64,000 bases of DNA from NCBI GenBank assembly GCA_947169155.1, contig CAMVON010000002.1:177726-241725 (forward strand). Direction: 5' to 3'. Below, piece after piece: positions 9,375 to 17,588 of the stretch (position 1 is the stretch's first letter; each line of letters opens with the position of its first letter). A program made the position numbers and the translations under genes. Below the pieces are notes generated by a model. The model did not search any database. It was not told the DNA's origin and saw only the letters and a list, made by a program, of their open reading frames with translations. This stretch comes from an uncultured Clostridiaceae bacterium. Its GTDB lineage: Bacteria; Bacillota; Clostridia; TANB77; CAG-465.

Positions 9375-9402
9375 GACGTACTGTAATAGTGCGTCTTTTT
9401 TG
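9373..9402 (+). terminator. Intrinsic terminator of the tiny unit
   Basis: Stem AAGACGTAC/GTGCGTCTT (one T-G pair) with a 7-nt loop and six T. Confidence 0.8.
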
Positions 9403-9441
9403 AGCTTTATATTACAATAATATTATATATATATTAAATAA

Positions 9442-9470
9442 TTGAATAAAGTTATGTTTTAAGATATTAT
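9442..9470 (+). promoter_or_regulatory. Promoter of the 44-aa/883-aa/81-aa operon
   Basis: TTGAAT (9442-9447), 17-bp spacer, TATTAT (9465-9470). Confidence 0.6.
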
Positions 9471-9505
9471 ATGTTTGAAGTATTGTATTTTTTAGGAGGT
9501 ATAGT

Positions 9506-9640
9506 ATGAAAACACCAGAACAAAGAAAAGAATATTTAGAAAAAGTTAAAAATTTAAAAGTTACAGTAGATGAATCTAAAGTACAAAAAGATTCTATAGA
9601 CAAAATAATAGAAGAAGTTGAGAGTGAAAATAAAGAATAA
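9506..9640 (+). CDS. Hypothetical 44-aa charged protein
   Basis: Small ORF starting MKTPEQRKEYLEK and ending in a Glu/Lys-rich tail, preceded by AGGAGGT at ideal spacing. Composition suggests two short amphipathic helices and no membrane segment. It ends 29 bp before the 883-aa gene and shares its promoter, so it is likely the first gene of that operon. I recognise no family. Confidence 0.65.
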   Translation: MKTPEQRKEYLEKVKNLKVTVDESKVQKDSIDKIIEEVESENKE

Positions 9641-9669
9641 TGAAAAGAATACAAAAAGGAGGATAAAAA

Positions 9670-12321
9670 ATGGCTATTAGCACAGATTATAGAAAAAAAG
9701 ACGTCCAAAAAAATGTAGAAAAGCAATTAGCAAGCGTAACAGCAGCATACTTAAGAGGATATGTTAAACTTGCAAAAGGTAGTGGCACAATGGAAGTAAA
9801 TCCAAATGTGTTAAAGGATAGTATCATAAAATATGTTGCTGAAGTGTCTAAAGGAACAAGTTTAGTAGAATTAGATGCTGAAGGTAAACCTATTGAACCT
9901 AATGTATTTATGGACGAAGAAGGAATACATATTAATGAGTATACATTAGAAGTATTACCTTTTGAAGAGTTTGCAAGAGGAGAATATGTAAATACCGTTT
10001 ATGATGCCATAGAAGAAGAACATGACTATATGGCGCAAATACTAGCTCAAATTAAACTTGCAGATAAAATGTCTAAAGCTAAAAGTAAAGAACCAATTGA
10101 AGGTGAATCAATTATTGAAAATGCAAATAATGCAAGAGTTTTAGTTCACCAAGAAGATGCTGCAAAACAAATTGCAATGCAAGAAGCATATATGGTTATG
10201 GGTGCAAATCTATCTAGAACCATTACACCAACTATGCTAAAAGAAATTGGATTTACAAGAGCAGATCAACAAGCAGTAGGAAGAAATGGTGAAGCATATG
10301 GTACAAGAAAAGAAATAGAGTCAGATTTAAAAATCCAATGTATTCAAGCTTCAAATAGAGCTGTTGAAGTTATGAGAGAAGAAGGATTTGAATTTGAAAA
10401 TATTAGCCAAGAAAATATAGATGAGATAATTAGAAACAATCCTTCTCTAGTTAGTAAATATCCTTCTTTAGCATATGAATATAACAAAAATGGAAGACCT
10501 AGATCATATAAAGAGGCTAAAGAAATAATTGTTAGAATAAGACAAGAAAAGACTATTGAAAATCCAGATTTAGGAGCTTCTTATGATGAATTATTAACAG
10601 ACGTAAGTATAAGAATAATAGAAAGAAAATATAAAGATGCAATTGAAAATGGAGCTAGCGAAATAGATGCATATGATGCTGTAATAGAAGAAATAGGGCA
10701 AGATGATTTTGAAGGTCTTCTTCCTGGAATGCAGAAATATCTAGAAGGTGAAAAAACATTAGAAGAAGCTACTACTACAACACCTCAACTAGATAGAGCA
10801 GAAATAGAAGAAGCTGTTCAAAGAATGGCACCTATACAAAAGAAATCAGGAGAAGTTGTGGGTCTTCCAGATGATATTTACCAAGAATATCAAGAAAATG
10901 GCGAACAATTAATTGGAGATAATGAAGAAAAAGATGAACCACAAAAAGAAGATGCAACTTTAAAAGATATTTTAGAAAGATTAACTCAAATTAGAGAAGA
11001 GCAACAAAGAGCAATAGAAGAACAAAAGGATAAAGAGCCAAATATAAGAATAGATCCAAATGTTTTTGTTAATGTAAATAATAGTAAAAAAGATAAAAAT
11101 GTAGACAAACATAAAATTATTAACATCAACATTGACCGTTCAAAACATATAGATAATTCAGATCATTCAGTACATAATCATTATGATGAAAAAGATAAAG
11201 ATAAAGATAAAGAAGAACCAAAAGATTATCATGGCAAAGATGGAAAAGATGGCAGTGATGGAAATAATGGTTCAAATGGCAATGATGGAAAAAATGGAAA
11301 AAACGGAAAGGATGGTAAAGAACCAGAGCCAATCGCTCCAGAACCACCAAAAGTTGAACCAGTAACTATTGTAGAGCCAATAGAAAAGCCTAAAAAAGAG
11401 CCAAAAGAAACAGAACCAATTCAACCAGAGCCAGTAGACCCTATTATAGATCCAACAATTATAGGAGTAGGAGGAAAACAAGAGGTAGAAAAACCTAAAG
11501 AAGATAAACCTATAGAAAAGCCAGAAGATGAAGTACAAAAACAAGATGAAGAACCTAAAGTTGAAGAAAATACTAAGGATAATCCAAATGTTGTTATTAA
11601 TGGTGATGTGCATATTCATAATGGAGATAATAATGTAACACAAATAAATGAAGATATAGATATTACGCAAAATAATATTGAAATTAATAATATAGAAGAA
11701 CAAAACAACAACACTATTCATGTACACTATCATGATGGCAGACCAGATGAAGTTATAGATATAACTGAAGATGTTGAACCAGTACAAAAAGAGATGGATG
11801 TAATTGAGGCAGAAGTTATAGAACAACCTCAAATTGAAGGTGAAGAATTAAAACAACTTCCTTATGGTGGAGAAACTATTGAGCAAGAAGAAAAACCAAA
11901 TGATATAGATCCTGCAAGAATTGCACTAGAAGAAAACTTTATGGATTGTGCAACAGCAATATTTAATGCACATAAAGGAGATTTAAATCCTAATGAGTAT
12001 AACGATTTAGTTGCTTCATATGAACAAAGAGTTGAAGATGGGTCTATAACTAAAGAAGATTTAGAAAAACTTAAAGAAAAAGCAATGCAAAAGAGATTTG
12101 AAGTAAATAAAATTGAAGAAAAGCTAAAATCTGTAAAAGAAGAAGAAGTAATATCTCATTTAGATGAATTAGAAAAGAAAATGGAAGAAGAAGGTTATCT
12201 AAAACCAGAAACAAAAGAGGTAATCGCAGCTATGCGAAAACTAGTTAATGACACAAAAAATAAGGAAGAAAATGAGCCAAATAAAGAGGAGGTAAACAAA
12301 AATGCAGGAGAAATACAATAA
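9670..12321 (+). CDS. Hypothetical 883-aa multidomain protein with collagen-like segment
   Basis: I recognise no family. It has no signal peptide and no membrane segment, so it is probably cytoplasmic. Residues 1-350 look like a mostly helical folded domain. Residues ~420-470 form an acidic, Gln/Glu-rich helix. Two His/Asn-rich segments predicted to be beta-strand (about 480-507 and 638-690) both end in an H-x-H-Y-D or H-x-H-Y-H-D pattern. Between them lie ten Gly-X-Y triplets (522-551) and Pro/Glu/Lys-rich linkers. Residues ~755-865 form a second helical domain. RBS AAGGAGG. The 3' end overlaps the next ORF by 20 bp. Phage structural or scaffold proteins were considered, but no phage genes are near. 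Confidence 0.85.
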   Translation: MAISTDYRKKDVQKNVEKQLASVTAAYLRGYVKLAKGSGTMEVNPNVLKDSIIKYVAEVSKGTSLVELDAEGKPIEPNVFMDEEGIHINEYTLEVLPFEEFARGEYVNTVYDAIEEEHDYMAQILAQIKLADKMSKAKSKEPIEGESIIENANNARVLVHQEDAAKQIAMQEAYMVMGANLSRTITPTMLKEIGFTRADQQAVGRNGEAYGTRKEIESDLKIQCIQASNRAVEVMREEGFEFENISQENIDEIIRNNPSLVSKYPSLAYEYNKNGRPRSYKEAKEIIVRIRQEKTIENPDLGASYDELLTDVSIRIIERKYKDAIENGASEIDAYDAVIEEIGQDDFEGLLPGMQKYLEGEKTLEEATTTTPQLDRAEIEEAVQRMAPIQKKSGEVVGLPDDIYQEYQENGEQLIGDNEEKDEPQKEDATLKDILERLTQIREEQQRAIEEQKDKEPNIRIDPNVFVNVNNSKKDKNVDKHKIININIDRSKHIDNSDHSVHNHYDEKDKDKDKEEPKDYHGKDGKDGSDGNNGSNGNDGKNGKNGKDGKEPEPIAPEPPKVEPVTIVEPIEKPKKEPKETEPIQPEPVDPIIDPTIIGVGGKQEVEKPKEDKPIEKPEDEVQKQDEEPKVEENTKDNPNVVINGDVHIHNGDNNVTQINEDIDITQNNIEINNIEEQNNNTIHVHYHDGRPDEVIDITEDVEPVQKEMDVIEAEVIEQPQIEGEELKQLPYGGETIEQEEKPNDIDPARIALEENFMDCATAIFNAHKGDLNPNEYNDLVASYEQRVEDGSITKEDLEKLKEKAMQKRFEVNKIEEKLKSVKEEEVISHLDELEKKMEEEGYLKPETKEVIAAMRKLVNDTKNKEENEPNKEEVNKNAGEIQ
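11233..11322 (+). repeat. Collagen-like Gly-X-Y triplets in the 883-aa protein
   Basis: Ten consecutive triplets, GKD GKD GSD GNN GSN GND then GKN GKN GKD GKE (residues 522-551). X and Y are Lys, Asp, Asn and Ser, with no proline inside the triplets. Confidence 0.85.
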
Positions 12322-12547
12322 TCTATATGAAAAGTTAGTTGCACTCAAACAAAAAGTGGATAATAATGAGATAAGTATGGATAGTCTTTCAAATGTTGAA
12401 ATTGCAGCCTTATCTTTAATGTATGAAATTGAAATGATGAATTTAGATGAAAAATTAGCAATTGATGAAGCTCAATTAAATGGATATAAAATTAGATTTG
12501 CAAATGCAATCGAATATCTAAAGAAAAAGAAAAACTTCGAACTATAA
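12302..12547 (+). CDS. Hypothetical 81-aa helical protein
   Basis: The ATG at 12302 follows GAGGAGGTAAACAAAA, a strong ribosome site located inside the end of the 883-aa gene, and the two genes overlap by 20 bp. This implies translational coupling and a functional link. The protein is acidic and probably all helix (MQEKYNNLYEKLVALKQK onward), with no cysteine or membrane segment. I recognise no family. Confidence 0.8.
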   Translation: MQEKYNNLYEKLVALKQKVDNNEISMDSLSNVEIAALSLMYEIEMMNLDEKLAIDEAQLNGYKIRFANAIEYLKKKKNFEL

Positions 12548-12550
12548 AAA

Positions 12551-12573
12551 CATAGAATTTTTCTATATTTTTT
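12551..12573 (+). terminator. Terminator after the 81-aa gene
   Basis: Weak stem ATAGAA/TTCTAT with a 3-nt loop, followed by ATTTTTT. Confidence 0.6.
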
Positions 12574-12583
12574 AACATTTTTG

Positions 12584-12612
12584 TTGACAAACTGCCAATG
12601 GCAATGTATAAT
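12584..12612 (+). promoter_or_regulatory. Consensus promoter of the ylxM-ffh operon
   Basis: Perfect TTGACA (12584-12589) and TATAAT (12607-12612) with a 17-bp spacer. The spacer contains the palindrome TGCCA-A-TGGCA (12593-12603). Confidence 0.85.
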
Positions 12613-12640
12613 ATGTGTAAAGTTTAAAAGCTTTACACAT
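12613..12640 (+). promoter_or_regulatory. Inverted repeat over the ylxM transcription start
   Basis: Perfect 10-bp arms ATGTGTAAAG and CTTTACACAT separated by 8 bases, directly after the -10 and covering the expected start (~12619). It could be an operator or a 5' hairpin in the leader. A T-run follows, but most of the left arm would not be transcribed, so a full terminator is unlikely. Confidence 0.6.
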
Positions 12641-12657
12641 TTTTTATGGGTGATAAT

Positions 12658-12978
12658 ATGGATAAAAACATTGAAATTTCTATGTTATACGATATTTATG
12701 GTAAGCTTCTTACTAATCGTCAACAAGAAATATTTGAAGAATATTATTTATATAATTTATCTCTAAGAGAAATTGCTGAAAACAAAAAAATCTCATATCA
12801 AGCGGTAAGAGATAGTATAAAAGCAAGTGAGACAGCACTTGAAAATTTTGAGTCTGTAACTCATACATTAGAGCTTAGAGAAAAAATGAACAAAGCATAT
12901 GACTTATGTGATGAAGCAGACTTAAATGAACAAAGAGACAAACTTAAGAAATTACTAAAAAGCGAGGATGATATATAA
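12658..12978 (+). CDS. ylxM: YlxM family (UPF0122) helix-turn-helix protein
   Basis: Small SRP-operon protein related to sigma-70 region 4; known in Gram-positives as an accessory factor associated with Ffh. The helix-turn-helix spans LSLREIAENKKISYQAVRDS. An ATG at 12646 also exists, but the ATG at 12658 follows GGGTGAT at the short spacing seen for other genes here, so I chose it (106 aa). The stop TAA overlaps the ATG of ffh. Confidence 0.9.
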   Translation: MDKNIEISMLYDIYGKLLTNRQQEIFEEYYLYNLSLREIAENKKISYQAVRDSIKASETALENFESVTHTLELREKMNKAYDLCDEADLNEQRDKLKKLLKSEDDI

Positions 12979-14312
12979 TGTTTGATAGTCTTTCAGATAA
13001 ATTACAAAATGTAATGAAAAAACTTAAAGGACAAACAAGAATTTCAGAAAAAGAACTAAAAGAGATGTTAAGAGAAGTAAAACTTGCACTTCTTGAAGCA
13101 GACGTTAACTATAAAGTAGTAAAAGATTTTATTGCTTCAATTGAGCAAAAAGCTCTAGGTGAAGATGTAATGAAATCTTTAACACCTGGACAACAAGTTG
13201 TAAAAATTGTAAGAGATGAGTTAACAAATCTTTTAGGTGATACAAATTCTGGTATTAATTTTTCACCAAATCCACCAACAATTATTATGCTTGTTGGTCT
13301 TCAAGGTAGTGGTAAAACTACACTTTGTGGAAAATTAAGTAACTATTTAAGAAAACAAGGCAAGAAACCTTACATGGTTGCTTGTGATGTATATAGACCT
13401 GCTGCTATAAAACAACTACAAACACTAGGAAAAAGCTTAGGTGTAGATGTTTATAGTGAAGAAAACAATAAGAATGTTGTAGAAATTGCTAAAAATGGTA
13501 TAAAAGCTGCAACATCTAAACTATGTAATGTAGTACTTATTGATACAGCTGGTCGTCTACAAATAGATGAAGCATTAATGAATGAGCTTGTAGATCTTAA
13601 AAAGGCAATAAGACCTCATGAAATAATGCTAGTAATTGACTCTATGGTAGGTCAAGAAGCAGTAAATGTAGCTAGAGACTTTAATGACAAACTTGGAATT
13701 GACTCAATAACAATGTCAAAACTAGATTCAGACACAAGAGGCGGTGCTGCATTATCTGTTAAAAGTATTACCAAAAAGCCAATTAAATTTGCATCTGTTG
13801 GAGAAAAGCTTAGTGACTTAGAGCCTTTTTATCCAGATAGACTTGCATCAAGAATTCTAGGAATGGGAGATGTATTATCTATCATAGATAAAGCCGAAGA
13901 AGCTTTTGAAGAAGAAGAGGCACTAGAGCTAGAAAAGAAAATTAGAAAGAGTGAATTTACATTAGATGATTATCTTGCTCAAATGAAGAAAATCAGAAAA
14001 ATGGGTTCATTCAAATCATTACTTGCTATGATTCCTGGTATTCCAAAAGAAATCAAGGACGTAGAAATAGATGAAAAACAACTACTTCGTATTGATGCTA
14101 TTATTACTTCAATGACAAAAGAAGAAAGAAGAAATCCTAAGATTTTAAATGCTTCTCGTCGTCAAAGAATATCAAAAGGAAGTGGAAATACTGTTCAAGA
14201 CATCAATCGTTTCATCGATAATTTTACTCAAATGCAAAAAATGATGAAAAATATGATGAATGGCAATGGAAAATATCCAAAAATGCCAGGAATGGACAAT
14301 CTATTTAAATAG
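12978..14312 (+). CDS. ffh: Signal recognition particle protein Ffh
   Basis: GTPase of the signal recognition particle, which binds signal sequences and SRP RNA and targets ribosomes to the membrane. N domain at residues 1-90, G domain with P-loop GLQGSGKTT (107-115), DTAGRLQ and SKLDSD, and a methionine-rich M domain from ~300 ending MMKNMMNGNG. Length 444 aa is normal. Its start overlaps the end of ylxM by one base. Confidence 0.97.
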   Translation: MFDSLSDKLQNVMKKLKGQTRISEKELKEMLREVKLALLEADVNYKVVKDFIASIEQKALGEDVMKSLTPGQQVVKIVRDELTNLLGDTNSGINFSPNPPTIIMLVGLQGSGKTTLCGKLSNYLRKQGKKPYMVACDVYRPAAIKQLQTLGKSLGVDVYSEENNKNVVEIAKNGIKAATSKLCNVVLIDTAGRLQIDEALMNELVDLKKAIRPHEIMLVIDSMVGQEAVNVARDFNDKLGIDSITMSKLDSDTRGGAALSVKSITKKPIKFASVGEKLSDLEPFYPDRLASRILGMGDVLSIIDKAEEAFEEEEALELEKKIRKSEFTLDDYLAQMKKIRKMGSFKSLLAMIPGIPKEIKDVEIDEKQLLRIDAIITSMTKEERRNPKILNASRRQRISKGSGNTVQDINRFIDNFTQMQKMMKNMMNGNGKYPKMPGMDNLFK

Positions 14313-14357
14313 TTAAAAACAAATAAAATATAATTCACTTAAGGGAGGTGAAACTTA

Positions 14358-14597
14358 ATGGTAAAAATTAGACTAAGAAGAGATGGTGCTAAAAAAGCTC
14401 CATACTACACAATCGTAGTAGCAGATTCAAGATATCCAGCTGATGGAAGATTCATTGAGAAAGTAGGAACTTACAATCCAATGACTGAACCTGCAGAACT
14501 AAAACTTGATACTGAAAAAGTAGCAGAATGGATTAAAAAAGGTGCAAAACCAACAGATAAAGTTGCATCATTAATCAAGAAAGCTGAAGAAAAATAG
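14358..14597 (+). CDS. rpsP: 30S ribosomal protein S16
   Basis: Small-subunit protein bound to 16S rRNA. Begins [17 protein letters not shown], the family signature; 79 aa. RBS AAGGGAGGTG. Third gene of the SRP/ribosome operon. Confidence 0.97.
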   Translation: MVKIRLRRDGAKKAPYYTIVVADSRYPADGRFIEKVGTYNPMTEPAELKLDTEKVAEWIKKGAKPTDKVASLIKKAEEK

Positions 14598-14609
14598 GAG
14601 GACAAGTAA

Positions 14610-14858
14610 ATGTATAAAGAATTATTAGAATACATAGTTAAAAATCTTGTTAGCTCACCAGATAAAATTGAAATTTCTGAAAATGAAAATGAAGGAAAGA
14701 CAGTTTTAAAGTTAAAAGTAGCAAAAGATGATATGGGTAGAATAATTGGTAAAGAAGGAAGAATCATTCGTTCTATAAGAGAAATTATCTATGCATACGC
14801 TGCAAAAGATGGAAAAAAAGTATCTGTTGATGTTGAAGAACAAAAGGAGAACGCTTAA
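14610..14858 (+). CDS. khpA: KH-domain RNA-binding protein KhpA
   Basis: Small single KH-domain RNA chaperone (YlqC/KhpA), which in Firmicutes works with KhpB and affects cell division and elongation. The 82-aa protein contains the RNA-binding loop IGKEGRIIRSIR with the GxxG-type motif GKEG. Its stop overlaps the rimM start, which is typical of this operon. Confidence 0.93.
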   Translation: MYKELLEYIVKNLVSSPDKIEISENENEGKTVLKLKVAKDDMGRIIGKEGRIIRSIREIIYAYAAKDGKKVSVDVEEQKENA

Positions 14859-15361
14859 TGTCAAGTGTTTTAATTGGACAGATAGTAAATGTACATGGTA
14901 TTAAAGGTGAAGTTAAAATATATCCATATACAGATGATGTAGATAGTCTAGCAAAGAAGCTTAAAAAAGTATACCTAGATGAAGCTATGACTAAATCATA
15001 TAAATCTACATGTAGAATTCAAAAAGGAATGCTTCTAGTTAAGCTTTCAGAAATAGACACTGTAGAAAAAGCAGAATCTTTAAGAAAGAAATATGTATAT
15101 ATTTCAGAAGACGATTTAGATGAACTTGAGGAAGATAACTATTATGTTAAAGATCTTTTAGGCTCAGACGTAATAGATATAACTACAAATGAATCAATCG
15201 GTAAATTAGATTATGTTTTTAATACAGGTGCAAATGATGTATATGAAATAACTAAATCAGATAATACTAAAATTTATTTACCTGCTATTAAACAAGTTAT
15301 CAAGAAAGTGGATATAAAATCTAAAAAAATCTATGTAGAAATTATGGAAGGATTAATATAA
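14858..15361 (+). CDS. rimM: 16S rRNA processing protein RimM
   Basis: Ribosome maturation factor that binds S19 and helps assemble the 30S head. Begins with the family start ILIGQIVNVHGIKGEVKI-like (here VLIGQIVNVHGIKGE), then a C-terminal PRC-barrel with YYVKDLLG and the IYLPAIKQVIKKVD segment. 167 aa. Overlaps khpA and trmD by one base each. Confidence 0.94.
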   Translation: MSSVLIGQIVNVHGIKGEVKIYPYTDDVDSLAKKLKKVYLDEAMTKSYKSTCRIQKGMLLVKLSEIDTVEKAESLRKKYVYISEDDLDELEEDNYYVKDLLGSDVIDITTNESIGKLDYVFNTGANDVYEITKSDNTKIYLPAIKQVIKKVDIKSKKIYVEIMEGLI

Positions 15362-16050
15362 TGAGATTTATTGTGTTAACACTTTTTAAAGAGATGTTTG
15401 TTCCATTTGTAGAAACTAGTATTATAAAACGTGCAATAGAAAAAAATATTTGCTCTATTGAAACAATAGATATTAGAGATTTTACAGAGGATAAACATAA
15501 CAGAGTAGACTTTCCACCATATGGTGGAGGAAGTGGTATGGTAATATCTGCACAACCTTTAAGTAAAGCTATAGATTATGCTTTAGATAAATTAAAAGAT
15601 GATCTCAAAGAAACTAAGATATTATATATGTCACCAAGAGGAAGAGTTCTAAATTATAATATTTCTAAAGAATTATCTGCTTCAGATTGTAACTACATTA
15701 TTATTTGTGGTCACTATGAAGGAATAGATGAAAGAATAATAGAAGAATATAATGTTGAAGAACTATCAATTGGAGATTATGTTTTAACTGGTGGTGAACT
15801 TGCTAGCCAAGTTGTAATGGATAGCATAATAAGATTACTTCCAGGTGCAATAACTGAAGGATCACTAGATGAAGAATCACATACCAATGGACTTTTAGAA
15901 TATCCACAATACACAAAGCCTTATGACTTTCGTGGAAGACTTGTTCCAGATGTTTTGATTTCTGGACATCATAAAAATATAGCAGAATACAGAAAACAAG
16001 AATCTATTAGAATCACTAAGAAACTTAGACCAGATTTATTAGATAAATAA
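15361..16050 (+). CDS. trmD: tRNA (guanine-N1)-methyltransferase
   Basis: Makes m1G37 in tRNAs with G36, which prevents frameshifting. SPOUT fold; the SAM-binding knot region includes CGHYEGIDERI and LSIGDYVLTGGELA, and PPYGGGSGMV is conserved near the N-terminus. 229 aa. Confidence 0.96.
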   Translation: MRFIVLTLFKEMFVPFVETSIIKRAIEKNICSIETIDIRDFTEDKHNRVDFPPYGGGSGMVISAQPLSKAIDYALDKLKDDLKETKILYMSPRGRVLNYNISKELSASDCNYIIICGHYEGIDERIIEEYNVEELSIGDYVLTGGELASQVVMDSIIRLLPGAITEGSLDEESHTNGLLEYPQYTKPYDFRGRLVPDVLISGHHKNIAEYRKQESIRITKKLRPDLLDK

Positions 16051-16099
16051 AAAAGATAAAAATAATTGAAATAATTCCAAAAAGGAGGGAAATTTAGTA

Positions 16100-16450
16100 A
16101 TGGATATTATAAACGCAATCGAAAATGAATATAAAAAAGAAGAAATCGTACCTTTCAACGTAGGTGATACAGTTAACGTTCACTTAAAAATTAAAGAAGG
16201 AAACAAAGAAAGAATCCAAGTTTTCACAGGTACAGTTATTAAACGTCAAAACAGTGGTTTAAACGAAACTTTCACAGTAAGAAAAATCTCTTATGGTGTT
16301 GGTGTAGAAAAAACATTCCCAACTCATTCACCAAAGATTGAAAAAATCGAAGTTAAAAGAGCTGGTAAAGTTAGACGTGCTAGATTATATTACTTAAGAG
16401 ATAGAGTTGGTAAAGCAGCTAAAACTAAAGAAGCAGCTGAAAACAACTAA
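16100..16450 (+). CDS. rplS: 50S ribosomal protein L19
   Basis: Large-subunit protein at the 30S/50S interface. Motifs [26 protein letters not shown] and the C-terminal [16 protein letters not shown] are those of the family. 116 aa; RBS AAAGGAGGGAA. Last gene of the conserved operon. Confidence 0.97.
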   Translation: MDIINAIENEYKKEEIVPFNVGDTVNVHLKIKEGNKERIQVFTGTVIKRQNSGLNETFTVRKISYGVGVEKTFPTHSPKIEKIEVKRAGKVRRARLYYLRDRVGKAAKTKEAAENN

Positions 16451-16472
16451 TTGAAAGTAAAAAAAGAATAAA

Positions 16473-16505
16473 ACCGGAGTATTTGTTTGATACTCCGGTC
16501 TTTTT
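16473..16505 (+). terminator. Strong terminator after rplS
   Basis: Perfect 10-bp stem ACCGGAGTAT/ATACTCCGGT with a 7-nt loop, then CTTTTT. Confidence 0.9.
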
Positions 16506-16515
16506 ATTATATAAT
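16487..16515 (+). promoter_or_regulatory. Candidate promoter of the kinase-GNAT pair, overlapping the terminator
   Basis: TTGATA (16487-16492), 17-bp spacer, TATAAT (16510-16515). The -35 box sits in the loop and 3' arm of the rplS terminator. Confidence 0.5.
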
Positions 16516-16546
16516 TATATAAAAATAATTAAAAATAGGAGAATAT

Positions 16547-17035
16547 ATGAAAAAAATATATATTATTGGACCAGTTGGAAGTGGAAAATCAACATTAGCA
16601 AAAGCTTTATCTAAAAAAATGAATATTAAATACTACGAATTAGATATGGTAATATGGGATGAAAATGAAAGAAAAAGAACAGATGAAGAGGTTAAAGAAA
16701 TTTTTGATGGTATCATGTCTCAAGATTCATGGATAATAGAAGATGTTGGAAGAAAAACATTTTCTGAAGGTTTCAAACAAGCAGATGTTGTATACTATAT
16801 AGACTTAAAACCTTCTTTAATATATAAAAGATGTATTATGCGTTGGATAAAACAAAAACTTGGAAAAGAAGAATATAATTACAAGCCAACGCTAAAAGGA
16901 TTAAAAGATATGTTAGGCTGGGCAAGGAGTAATACTAAAAAAAGAGACTTAAGAATTGCTAGTGCAAAAGAATTGAACTCAAATGTGGTGATTTTAAATC
17001 TAGAAGATGTAAATCGTATGATTAAGGAGAAATAG
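16547..17035 (+). CDS. P-loop nucleotide kinase-like protein (topology modulation/AAA_17 type)
   Basis: Small NTP-binding protein of the adenylate-kinase-like group, sometimes annotated as DNA topology modulation protein FlaR-like. P-loop GPVGSGKST lies at residues 8-16. The RCIMRWIKQK segment fits the lid region. 162 aa, cytoplasmic. Substrate unknown. It is the first gene after the rplS terminator and ends one base before the GNAT gene. Confidence 0.8.
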   Translation: MKKIYIIGPVGSGKSTLAKALSKKMNIKYYELDMVIWDENERKRTDEEVKEIFDGIMSQDSWIIEDVGRKTFSEGFKQADVVYYIDLKPSLIYKRCIMRWIKQKLGKEEYNYKPTLKGLKDMLGWARSNTKKRDLRIASAKELNSNVVILNLEDVNRMIKEK

Positions 17036-17036
17036 T

Positions 17037-17477
17037 ATGGAGATAGTAAAAATTAATAAAGAAAATATAGATGAAAAGCTTATCCAAATATATATAGAAG
17101 GATATAATTTTCATCACAATGGTAGACCAAAGACTTTTAAAGAAAAATCATATGAAGAGTTAAAAGATAATTTTATAAATGAGTTAGATGAATGCACAGT
17201 ACTAGCTCTAAAAGATGAAGAATATAAAGCAATGGTTTCATATCACTATAATACTAAATACATTAAAGTTTTATGGGTAGATCAATTAGTAGTAGAAGAA
17301 AAGTCTAGAAACAAAGGATATGCAAAGATTTTAATGGATGAGATAAAGAAAATAGCTAAAGATGAAGAATGTGTAAGAATTGAGCTATGCTGTTGGTCTT
17401 TTAACGATAATGCAATGGAGATGTATAAACACTTAGGATATACCACACAAAGAACTATCTTAGAATTAGAAATATAA
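17037..17477 (+). CDS. GNAT family N-acetyltransferase
   Basis: Acetyl-CoA-dependent acetyltransferase fold, 146 aa. Motif A appears as LVVEEKSRNKGYAKILMDEI (acetyl-CoA pyrophosphate loop, RNKGYA), followed by a C-terminal NDNAMEMYKHLGY motif B. Substrate unknown. Start ATG one base after the previous stop, so the two genes are translationally coupled. Confidence 0.85.
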   Translation: MEIVKINKENIDEKLIQIYIEGYNFHHNGRPKTFKEKSYEELKDNFINELDECTVLALKDEEYKAMVSYHYNTKYIKVLWVDQLVVEEKSRNKGYAKILMDEIKKIAKDEECVRIELCCWSFNDNAMEMYKHLGYTTQRTILELEI

Positions 17478-17588
17478 CCAAAATGAAATATTTCTATTAT
17501 TTACTATTTTTCTTAAATGGGATATAATAAAATGTGTATTAATATGTAGATTTCAAAGATTAATTTTATAGAGAAGAGGGAGAATAAA

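Noticed and set aside
11272..11832. 186-codon open frame on the minus strand inside the 883-aa gene
   Set aside because: It is antisense to low-complexity Lys/Glu/Asn codons, gives an implausible Phe/Tyr/Trp-rich peptide and has no ribosome site.
9670..12321. Phage tail-fibre interpretation of the collagen-like protein
   Set aside because: No phage genes nearby, and the protein is cotranscribed with two small helical proteins next to the SRP operon.
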